Source: a virus
IMG/VR virus record: IMGVR_UViG_3300027692_000010
Coordinates: 1 to 25,809 of that record
Reading direction: 5' to 3' (one strand)
Length of the DNA: 25,809 nt
The position numbers and the translations under genes were made by a program. The notes beneath the pieces are model-generated. The model was not told the DNA's origin. It saw only the letters and a program-made list of their open reading frames with translations, and ran no database searches. Shown piece by piece: positions 13,259 to 18,091 of this stretch (position 1 is its first letter; every line of letters starts with the position of its first letter).

Positions 13259-13491
13259 GCGCTTCCTTTCGGGTAATGTCTTCGGCTGTCTTCGACGGAG
13301 CGGACAATGGTAGTCGCCTCCAGTCCATAGCGGTGCATAATCAGGGCGGCATGGAGCTTGCAACCGGCATCCACGGCGACGAAGCCTTCGGGTAGGGGGT
13401 GAGCGTCGATCTTGCAGGCGCAGACGCGGGGCGGGGGCGTGTAGGGCAAATCTCCGGCGTTGTGCTCGTGCTCGTAGCCTTTAGACGGCAT
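13255..13491 (-). CDS. Hypothetical protein, 78 residues
   Basis: Starts MPSKGYEHEHNAGDLPYTPP with GGAGGGAGG six bases upstream. Contains VCACKIDAHPLPEGFVAVDA and a conserved-looking GCKLHAALIMHRYG. The tail DSRRHYPKGSA doubles as the ribosome-binding region of the next gene and shares DNA with that gene's own end. Family unknown. Confidence 0.55.
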   Translation of the reverse strand: MPSKGYEHEHNAGDLPYTPPPRVCACKIDAHPLPEGFVAVDAGCKLHAALIMHRYGLEATTIVRSVEDSRRHYPKGSA

Positions 13492-13780
13492 CGGTGGCCT
13501 CCCTCCGCTTGGCGTGTACTGGGAGTTCGCAAACCTTTTCCCATATCCGGTCTCCGACGTAAGAAAGCTCCGAAAATCCAGACCGAGAATAGCCGATCAA
13601 CTGGGCGAACTGCGATCGATCATCGTCACTGAAATCTTGAATAGCAAGGTGATTCATATCGAAAGGACCTCGATCCAGAAGATACTGAACTATCTTGTTT
13701 GGCTTAAATCGAATAGTCCCGCTCGGATCGGTTACGAGCGGCTGCATCGGATTTGTAGCTTTCCTACGTATTGTCGGCAT
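13481..13780 (-). CDS. Conserved-type phage hypothetical protein (FSDDDRxQFAQLIGYS)
   Basis: A 99-residue protein. The segment FDMNHLAIQDFSDDDRSQFA followed by QLIGYSRSGFSELSYVGDRI is a recognisable block shared by many small phage proteins of unknown function. Two ATGs are present; AGAGGG lies directly against the first (13786) and six bases before the second (13780), so the second is chosen. It overlaps both neighbours slightly. Confidence 0.7.
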   Translation of the reverse strand: MPTIRRKATNPMQPLVTDPSGTIRFKPNKIVQYLLDRGPFDMNHLAIQDFSDDDRSQFAQLIGYSRSGFSELSYVGDRIWEKVCELPVHAKRREATDAV

Positions 13781-14015
13781 CTTCATCCCTCTCTTTCCTG
13801 CGATCTAAAACGCTGAAAGCTGCTTGCCATGCGTCGGGCTTGGTCACGGTCGCCCATGCGCCGTCAACCTGGCCTTCGTCCTCCCACATGACAATCCAGC
13901 CATTGCCTTCGGTGTGGAGTTCTACGCGGGCGGTGGGGTTGATCGTCTTGCAGCAGAATTCAAACAGCCCCTGGCCGGCGAAGTCCTCGACTCGTCTCTC
14001 TGTGTGGGCGCTCAC
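13764..14015 (-). CDS. Hypothetical phage protein, 83 residues
   Basis: Begins at GTG 14015 (MSAHTERRVEDFAG), which overlaps the preceding stop as GTGA with GAGG five bases upstream; a GTG at 14033 would need a longer overlap. The body ARVELHTEGNGWIVMWEDEG looks like a small beta-rich domain, and the end is charged (LDRRKERDEDADNT). Family unknown. Confidence 0.55.
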   Translation of the reverse strand: MSAHTERRVEDFAGQGLFEFCCKTINPTARVELHTEGNGWIVMWEDEGQVDGAWATVTKPDAWQAAFSVLDRRKERDEDADNT

Positions 14016-14224
14016 CAGTACCTCGCAATCCACTCCCCAAAGGGCAGGGCTTGGTTTCCATAGTCGTTGCGGTGCTCCACATAAGCACGCCAGCGGGCCT
14101 TCCTGCTCATCGTTCTCAGTGTGAGGCGTGCGGGTGGGTAAGTAGGCTCGTCGCCCGTATACCCGCCCACGCCGCCCAGGCGGTGAATCTCTGCGAGTCG
14201 GCAGTATGCGGCTTCACTCAGCAT
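14012..14224 (-). CDS. Hypothetical phage protein, 70 residues
   Basis: MLSEAAYCRLAEIHRLGGVG, then a basic middle and the end ARWRAYVEHRNDYGNQALPF and GEWIARYW. The final block has the look of a conserved small domain. Its start lies inside the preceding gene, with only a weak ribosome-binding site, so coupling is likely. Function unknown. Confidence 0.5.
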   Translation of the reverse strand: MLSEAAYCRLAEIHRLGGVGGYTGDEPTYPPARLTLRTMSRKARWRAYVEHRNDYGNQALPFGEWIARYW

Positions 14225-14543
14225 GGGACACCGCCTTCCGCAAAGCTCCCTTGGCCATCGCTTCGGTCACCGGATCGAGCCAATCGCGCTTACTAGGCAA
14301 TTCAGCGACGATGCGGATCAGCGCGGTGTACATCTCCGGCGCGGAGGCCATCAGGTGGGCGTTGGCTTGCGCCTCTTTGAACCGATCGCCATTTTCGGGC
14401 CACAATCCGTCATAAAGAGGGATATAGTGGACCGGGTCGTAGCAACCAGGATCGACAAGGTAGGTGCCCATGACGATGCTAAATGCCCCGTCGTCTTCGT
14501 TGTACTCAACTTCCCACGGCCCCGGCGTAAACGGTGTGCTCAT
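14214..14543 (-). CDS. Phage protein of the TPGPW...ANAHLMASAPEMY family
   Basis: A 109-residue protein starting MSTPFTPGPWEVEYNEDDGA and containing ANAHLMASAPEMYTALIRIV. This pair of blocks is very common among small phage proteins, but no function is established that I know of. The ATG overlaps the upstream stop (TGATG) and uses GGAGG from that gene's final codons, six bases upstream. Confidence 0.75.
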   Translation of the reverse strand: MSTPFTPGPWEVEYNEDDGAFSIVMGTYLVDPGCYDPVHYIPLYDGLWPENGDRFKEAQANAHLMASAPEMYTALIRIVAELPSKRDWLDPVTEAMAKGALRKAVSHAE

Positions 14544-14905
14544 CACTGGCCTCCTTCAGCGGATAGAGCCGCATCCTCTTCCTCAGAGAGCAAGGGGGTG
14601 CAGTCGTAGACGGCTGGTTTGGCCGGCTCAATGACACGGCAAGCAACGTCTCGCGGGGCAGAGACATTCCAGTGGATCGGGCCAGAGAAATCCTTCGAGC
14701 CGATCTTGATCTTGGGGTACTTGTCGCCCTCGTCGTAGTATTTCTTGGTGAACGGTCTCGGCATAAGGCGCGCGGTGTTCAGGAAGATTTGCCGGTCTGA
14801 GCAGACGTAGGAAATCCAGCATTGCTGCACTTCGGTTTCCGGTTCCTTGTCGAGTGCATCGGCCATTTTGCGGAGTTCGATTGCAATGTCTTTGGCGAGG
14901 GGCAT
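14543..14905 (-). CDS. Hypothetical phage protein, 120 residues
   Basis: Starts MPLAKDIAIELRKMADALDK, followed by PETEVQQCWISYVCSDRQIF and a basic central region, ending LLSEEEDAALSAEGGQ. I recall similar small phage proteins without known function. AAGGA lies five bases before the ATG, within the end of the XRE-type gene. Its last codons carry the ribosome-binding site of the next gene. Confidence 0.6.
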   Translation of the reverse strand: MPLAKDIAIELRKMADALDKEPETEVQQCWISYVCSDRQIFLNTARLMPRPFTKKYYDEGDKYPKIKIGSKDFSGPIHWNVSAPRDVACRVIEPAKPAVYDCTPLLSEEEDAALSAEGGQ

Positions 14906-14906
14906 G

Positions 14907-15110
14907 TCATCCTTCTTTCTTTGTGTAGTGATCCGGTTGGAGTTGAAATCCGAGCGCGGCGGCCAGCTTTGGCGACAGGCGTTGCTTTCCGTGCCGGACG
15001 TTGGATAGGAAAGCGATCCCGAAGCCGAGAGCCTTGGCAGTTCTTCGCAAAGAAGACTCCGATATTCTCGCCTCCAGTTCCGCGATCACGTCTTGGGTGG
15101 TGTAAATCAT
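14907..15110 (-). CDS. XRE/Cro-like helix-turn-helix regulator
   Basis: A 67-residue protein. SLRRTAKALGFGIAFLSNVR followed by HGKQRLSPKLAAALGFQ fits the five-helix Cro/CI fold, with the helix-turn-helix at roughly residues 23-42. It is short, so it is Cro-like rather than a full CI repressor with an oligomerisation domain. It has its own promoter within the leftward operon and could bind the palindromes at 16776 and 16974, but that pairing is untested. TAAGGT could serve either as the -10 or as a ribosome-binding site. Confidence 0.7.
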   Translation of the reverse strand: MIYTTQDVIAELEARISESSLRRTAKALGFGIAFLSNVRHGKQRLSPKLAAALGFQLQPDHYTKKEG

Positions 15111-15116
15111 GTGATT

Positions 15117-15145
15117 ACCTTACGCCGAACAGCGAACATTGTCAA
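15117..15145 (-). promoter_or_regulatory. Promoter of the XRE-type regulator, leaderless geometry
   Basis: On the minus strand TTGACA (15145-15140), a 17-base spacer and TAAGGT (15122-15117) are followed by six bases and ATG 15110. The -35 is perfect and the -10 weak. TAAGGT may instead act as Shine-Dalgarno, so this promoter is less certain than the one at 7733. Confidence 0.45.
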
Positions 15146-15153
15146 GCAAAAAA

Positions 15154-15249
15154 TCAGGGCATCCACCCCAATTTGATGAACAGCCACAGAGCGGCGCCGA
15201 CCGCCACGATGCACCAGCAAACCTTCTCTCCTACGTCCATGCGGCTCAT
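15154..15249 (-). CDS. Tiny membrane peptide, 31 residues
   Basis: MSRMDVGEKVCWCIVAVGAA followed by LWLFIKLGWMP: one transmembrane segment. The ATG overlaps the previous stop as ATGA. Part of a chain of very small coupled ORFs. No function known. Confidence 0.45.
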   Translation of the reverse strand: MSRMDVGEKVCWCIVAVGAALWLFIKLGWMP

Positions 15250-15395
15250 CGGCACAGCCTCCAGAGCAGCAGGCCCAAGCCGATGAGCGCGGCATCCCAA
15301 GCGAGCATCCAGAGGGCCAGCCTAATCGGATGAGTAAACGAAATGACGGGCTTCTCGTCCAGGTCGGGGTGGGCGTGTCGGTAGGGGTAGGTCAT
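15246..15395 (-). CDS. Small membrane protein, 49 residues
   Basis: MTYPYRHAHPDLDEKPVISF, then a hydrophobic region LALWMLAWDAALIGLGLLLW forming one long or two short membrane segments. AAAGGAATCGCG precedes the ATG, the same initiation sequence as before the gene at 13020. A longer in-frame start at 15428 would overlap two upstream ORFs and is rejected. Function unknown. Confidence 0.5.
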   Translation of the reverse strand: MTYPYRHAHPDLDEKPVISFTHPIRLALWMLAWDAALIGLGLLLWRLCR

Positions 15396-15484
15396 CGCGA
15401 TTCCTTTCTTGCACTCAGGATGTCGCACAGCAGCGCCACGAGTCCGCTCACAAAAGCATCGGCTATCAGGGCAAGGAGGGTCAT
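15392..15484 (-). CDS. Tiny hydrophobic peptide, 30 residues
   Basis: MTLLALIADAFVSGLVALLC followed by DILSARKESR: a single hydrophobic helix with a charged tail. It overlaps the neighbours at both ends by 4 nt, and its final codons include the ribosome-binding site of the next gene. Real translation is likely given the chain of overlaps, but this is unproven. Confidence 0.4.
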   Translation of the reverse strand: MTLLALIADAFVSGLVALLCDILSARKESR

Positions 15485-15591
15485 TTCATGCCTCGCTTTA
15501 GCTCCGCCAGTTCGCGCTGCAGGCGGCCGAGAATCCTCTGTTGCACGCAGTCGGGCATCATCTTGGCCCACTCATCCGCGCTTACACTCAT
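15481..15591 (-). CDS. Small helical protein, 36 residues
   Basis: MSVSADEWAKMMPDCVQQRI then LGRLQRELAELKRGMK, a helix with coiled-coil character. The ATG overlaps the preceding stop as ATGA, with GGAGGG upstream. Family unknown. Confidence 0.5.
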   Translation of the reverse strand: MSVSADEWAKMMPDCVQQRILGRLQRELAELKRGMK

Positions 15592-15815
15592 GATTTCCCT
15601 CCTTGCGGGTATTGTCGCCGGGCTAGAGCGTCGTAAGCCAGCTTTTTTACCAGCATCCGTCCTTCGGCATCTCTGATTCTTGTTAATGCCGCTACTAGAG
15701 CGGCAATCTGGTTGTTAAGTTCCGTGATGAGATTGCCCTGCCGGGTAAACATCAGGATCTGCTCCGCATAAGCTGCTCGGACTTCAGCCTCGGTCATTTC
15801 GGGGATTTTGGACAT
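15588..15815 (-). CDS. Small helical phage protein, 75 residues
   Basis: MSKIPEMTEAEVRAAYAEQI followed by LITELNNQIAALVAALTRIR, a likely coiled coil, and an end ARRQYPQGGKS. AAAGGAGGACGC gives a strong ribosome-binding site. No family recognised. It heads the run of five tiny overlapping genes upstream of the XRE-type gene. Confidence 0.6.
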   Translation of the reverse strand: MSKIPEMTEAEVRAAYAEQILMFTRQGNLITELNNQIAALVAALTRIRDAEGRMLVKKLAYDALARRQYPQGGKS

Positions 15816-15911
15816 GCGTCCTCCTTTGTGGCTTCGAGTGCTCGCATAGCTGTAGCTTCCACGTCAGCCCAATTGAGCGGGTACAGCCCGCATGGGTGAT
15901 TTTGCTTACTT
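15794..15911 (-). other. Open frame with protein-like sequence but no clear start
   Basis: Between two genes, the minus strand carries HPCGLYPLNWADVEATAMRA followed by LEATKEDACPKSPK and a stop at 15794. The composition looks coding, but no ATG, GTG or TTG with a ribosome-binding site precedes it. An internal ATG would give only 17 residues. It may be a degraded small gene. Confidence 0.25.
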
Positions 15912-16529
15912 TTAGCAGACCGCCAGCATACGCTCGATCAACTCTGGAACGGTTGCTTGGAGCTTCTCAACCGTTGGCTTTAGAGCGGCCCCCGCGGCGT
16001 CCCACGCGACGTCCCACGCGTCGGACCACGCGGCGGCCCTGGCGGCGTCCCACGCGGCGGCCATCGCGGCGGCCCACGCGGCGTCCCTCGCGGCGTCAGC
16101 ATCGCGCGTGGCAGCTTCTAATTCCGGTATGATCGATGGCACAGCCGCAAGCGATGTGATCTCTGGAAGACTTTCGAGAGCTTCGGCGTTTGCGGTCAAG
16201 CCTGCAAGCCTTAACCATGCCGGAGTGTGGACGCGAACGAGCCAATCCGCAGCCACAAGAGAGCGCCGCTCTTCAATCTCGACCGATCCTTTAGTGCCGA
16301 TCAGGCGCGGAATAAATTGCTTGAGAGTTTGGCGCACTTCATCTGAAACTGAATCGTTGTAACTGCGCATGAATGTTGCGATTACCGGCGAGGCGCATTG
16401 CGGATGATCGCTCCACGGCTCATTGGCGATGTAGGCTACAGCTTCCATCACGCACATCTCTTGCGAGGATGGTTCGTGGGCACCTTGCTTGAGGTTGAGT
16501 GCTTCAAGATCGAGCGTTCTTACGGTCAT
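15912..16529 (-). CDS. Phage protein with Ala/Trp-rich repeat region
   Basis: A 205-residue protein; ATG 16529 has AGGAGG eight bases upstream. The first ~130 residues contain EMCVMEAVAYIANEPWSDHP, CASPVIATFMRSYNDSVSDE and IPRLIGTKGSVEIEERRSLV, a conserved-looking block I recall from actinobacterial and soil phages and plasmids. Residues ~150-185 are repeats built on AAWDAA/AAWAAA, a low-complexity helix, followed by LKPTVEKLQATVPELIERML. The function is unknown. Repeat number in such regions varies between relatives. Confidence 0.7.
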   Translation of the reverse strand: MTVRTLDLEALNLKQGAHEPSSQEMCVMEAVAYIANEPWSDHPQCASPVIATFMRSYNDSVSDEVRQTLKQFIPRLIGTKGSVEIEERRSLVAADWLVRVHTPAWLRLAGLTANAEALESLPEITSLAAVPSIIPELEAATRDADAARDAAWAAAMAAAWDAARAAAWSDAWDVAWDAAGAALKPTVEKLQATVPELIERMLAVC

Positions 16530-16580
16530 TTTCGTATCCTCCTGATTCTTTGAGTGTTGGGGCATTGCTGCCCCGGATGG

Positions 16581-16736
16581 TTAGAGGATGATGAGCATCT
16601 GAGCCATGACGCCCAGCGCATCCCACCGCTTGCAGCTGCTGGCCTTGCTTGCACCGGAGAAGCGTTCGCGGCGTTGGGCCGGAGTGAGGCTGTTCCAAAC
16701 TTGCTTGACTTCGTTGATTTGCTCGGCGGCGGTCAT
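16581..16736 (-). CDS. Small hypothetical protein, 51 residues
   Basis: MTAAEQINEVKQVWNSLTPA then QRRERFSGASKASSCKRWDA, ending in a hydrophobic stretch LGVMAQMLIIL. AGGAGG eight bases upstream supports the start. It is the first gene after the operator-bearing promoter at 16770-16798. The longer minus-strand frame at 16504-16770 is a shadow of this gene. Confidence 0.6.
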   Translation of the reverse strand: MTAAEQINEVKQVWNSLTPAQRRERFSGASKASSCKRWDALGVMAQMLIIL

Positions 16737-16769
16737 TGTCTTGTCCTCCTAGATTTCTGCTACTCCTCA

Positions 16770-16798
16770 ACAGTAACGAATTATTCGTTTCAAGTCAA
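16770..16798 (-). promoter_or_regulatory. Promoter with palindromic operator in the spacer
   Basis: On the minus strand TTGACT (16798-16793), a 17-base spacer and TACTGT (16775-16770). The spacer ends with the palindrome ACGAATAATTCGT (16788-16776), directly next to the -10. A protein bound there would block RNA polymerase. It drives the leftward operon starting at 16736. Confidence 0.6.
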
Positions 16799-16801
16799 GG
16801 G

Positions 16802-16960
16802 TTATTTTGAGGAAACTGTGGAAATCTTTCGTTTCGCTCTCCAATCCTTCAATCGTTGCTTTGCGCACTCCCGGCATTCGCGTTGACCGTTAGATCGAAT
16901 GCGCCCGGTATCGCTGAGGATGTGATCGTTCTTGCATCGTGTTGATTTCAGTGCACCCAT
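16802..16960 (-). CDS. Small zinc-finger/HNH-like protein
   Basis: A 52-residue protein: STRCKNDHILSDTGRIRSNG followed by QRECRECAKQR. The C-x-x-x-H and C-x-x-C pairs with a basic tail match a small phage zinc-finger type seen with 'C..GH......G.R.C..C'. It is too short for a full HNH nuclease. The promoter places its transcript start one base before the ATG, and no Shine-Dalgarno exists. It is the first gene of the leftward operon. Confidence 0.6.
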   Translation of the reverse strand: MGALKSTRCKNDHILSDTGRIRSNGQRECRECAKQRLKDWRAKRKISTVSSK

Positions 16961-16967
16961 AATTTTT

Positions 16968-16996
16968 ATTGTAACGTATTATTCGTCCCGATGCAA
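16968..16996 (-). promoter_or_regulatory. Second promoter with the same spacer operator, leaderless geometry
   Basis: On the minus strand TTGCAT (16996-16991), a 17-base spacer and TACAAT (16973-16968). The spacer carries ACGAATAATACGT (16986-16974), matching the operator at 16776 in 12 of 13 bases and at the same distance from the -10. Seven bases separate the -10 from ATG 16960. Confidence 0.65.
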
Positions 16997-17025
16997 ATCC
17001 AACCCGCTTGCGGTAGACTGTGCTC

Positions 17026-17196
17026 ATGGAAAATGACAAGCCAATCGATGAATCTACTGTCGACGCTTTAGAGTTGGAGAAATTCCTGGCCGATATTCCC
17101 TCCAGCTATGGCTTCCTAGCGATCGAACCTGACGAGGAGGGCTGCTTTGTACGGTTGGTCCAAGAGCAAAAAGTAAGGTGGGTTTTTGGCCGGTGA
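17026..17196 (+). CDS. Small acidic protein upstream of TerS, 56 residues
   Basis: MENDKPIDESTVDALELEKF followed by LADIPSSYGFLAIEPDEEGC. The DALELEKFLADIPS block resembles ALELEKFTAFIPS in the small ORF after TerL (20532-20678), so the two may be related. There is no ribosome-binding site; TAGACT lies six bases before the ATG, another possible leaderless start, but a good -35 is lacking. It ends 18 bases before TerS. Function unknown. Confidence 0.5.
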   Translation: MENDKPIDESTVDALELEKFLADIPSSYGFLAIEPDEEGCFVRLVQEQKVRWVFGR

Positions 17197-17214
17197 GCAT
17201 GATAAATTAATCCC

Positions 17215-17610
17215 ATGCCAGCAGGTAGACCATCCTTCAATTGGACACCAGAGATTGAGTCCGAAATCATCGACCGGATTCTCTCTGGCGAAGCTATTGA
17301 GGACATTGTTGATTCTGTTGGGGTTAGCGCAAGAACGTTTTATCGTCGCAAGGCGGATGACGCAGAATTCGGCGCAAGTATCGCGCGCGCGCAAAGCGAG
17401 GCTCAGGATGCGTGGGTTGATCGCACGGAAAGGCTAATGCTTTCAGCGACTTCCGAGAACTGGCAGCTCGTGCAGTTCCAGTGTCGGCACATTGCTTGGA
17501 TCGCGGGAAAGCGCAAGCCGAAGGTCTACGGCGACAAGATTCAGCAGGAGATTACCGGCTCACTCGACCTTGCCGGCCGTCTCTCCGCAGCTCGTGAGCG
17601 CAAGAAGTAA
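17215..17610 (+). CDS. terS: Terminase small subunit (Sf6-type)
   Basis: A 131-residue protein. GRPSFNWTPEIESEIIDRIL starts the N-terminal helix-turn-helix domain, which continues with SGEAIEDIVDSVGVSARTFY and RRKADDAEFGASIARAQSEA. The C-terminal part has RHIAWIAGKRKPKVYGDKI, typical of the Sf6 gp1-like family. TerS recognises the pac/cos site and recruits TerL, encoded about 480 bases downstream. There is no clear Shine-Dalgarno; TAAATT six bases before the ATG may be a -10. Confidence 0.8.
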   Translation: MPAGRPSFNWTPEIESEIIDRILSGEAIEDIVDSVGVSARTFYRRKADDAEFGASIARAQSEAQDAWVDRTERLMLSATSENWQLVQFQCRHIAWIAGKRKPKVYGDKIQQEITGSLDLAGRLSAARERKK

Positions 17611-17613
17611 TTG

Positions 17614-17642
17614 TTTACATTGGCAACGCATCTGTTTACAAT
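17614..17642 (+). promoter_or_regulatory. Sigma70-type promoter, leaderless geometry, before the zinc-finger/TerL genes
   Basis: TTTACA (17614-17619), a 17-base spacer and TACAAT (17637-17642) are followed by six bases and ATG 17649, which has no ribosome-binding site. This is the strongest rightward case of the leaderless layout. Confidence 0.65.
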
Positions 17643-17648
17643 AGATAC

Positions 17649-17972
17649 ATGGAGTTGATGGTTCCCGCTTGGAAGTGTGCCCAATGTCAACATGTGTGGT
17701 TGAAGGGCGATTCCGTGCCTACTCATTGCTCTAAATGCAAATCGCGGAGATGGAATAATGAAACTGGTACTTCAGATAAGCGAACAATCAACGCCCCGCA
17801 AGTGCAGCGTCTGCCTTCAGCCCGCAAATCTGTGGAAGTTCAAGCCGAACAACCGGAGAACAAAACGCCCAGCGAGCGGCTTAGACCTGAGCAGCCGTCG
17901 TCCGGTGTGCGCTCTTCATGCCCAGATTGCGGCGGCCTAAACGGAATGCACCAGAGAGGATGTAAGCGATGA
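17649..17972 (+). CDS. Protein with two zinc-finger ends joined by a polar linker
   Basis: A 107-residue protein. The N-terminal zinc ribbon is KCAQCQHVWLKGD...THCSKC (residues ~9-31). The C terminus has SCPDCGGLNGMHQRGCKR, a second Cys/His cluster. Between them about 55 residues are Gln/Ser/Pro/Glu-rich and look unstructured; this is exactly the stretch that overlaps a second zinc-type ORF in another frame (17758-17940). It ends in an ATGA overlap with the next small gene. Function unknown; its place before TerL might suggest a packaging link. Confidence 0.65.
   Translation: MELMVPAWKCAQCQHVWLKGDSVPTHCSKCKSRRWNNETGTSDKRTINAPQVQRLPSARKSVEVQAEQPENKTPSERLRPEQPSSGVRSSCPDCGGLNGMHQRGCKR
17758..17940 (+). 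CDS. Nested zinc-type ORF in another frame
   Basis: A 60-residue ORF lying wholly inside the linker of the gene at 17649. It has its own GGAG (17746-17749) eight bases before the ATG. PRKCSVCLQPANLWKFKPNN and SRRPVCALHAQIAAA give C-x-x-C (16, 19) and C-x-x-H (51, 54), a coherent single zinc site. The host frame there reads as filler, so the nested frame may be the one under selection. It could still be an unexpressed chance frame. Confidence 0.45.
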   Translation: MKLVLQISEQSTPRKCSVCLQPANLWKFKPNNRRTKRPASGLDLSSRRPVCALHAQIAAA

Positions 17973-18091
17973 TCTTTGGACTGTGGCTCTCGGCAATCTC
18001 CATCGTTTGGGGCGTGTACATCATGGCCAAGATTCACCAGGCGCGTCTCCGCATCCAAAACCCTGAGCAAGAGATGCCTGACTGGCGATGA
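17969..18091 (+). CDS. Small membrane protein upstream of TerL, 40 residues
   Basis: MIFGLWLSAISIVWGVYIMA then KIHQARLRIQNPEQEMPDWR: one transmembrane helix and a polar tail. The start overlaps the preceding stop (ATGA) and the stop overlaps the TerL ATG (ATGA), so it probably couples TerL translation. Function unknown. Confidence 0.55.
   Translation: MIFGLWLSAISIVWGVYIMAKIHQARLRIQNPEQEMPDWR

Noticed and set aside
15107-15295. 62-residue minus-strand ORF over the XRE-type promoter
   Set aside because: It overlaps the promoter and a coupled membrane peptide in another frame, and its sequence is Arg/Gly-rich shadow-like text.
16504-16770. 88-residue minus-strand ORF around 16581-16736
   Set aside because: It has no ribosome-binding site, while the 51-residue ORF in another frame has AGGAGG at eight bases and follows the promoter directly.
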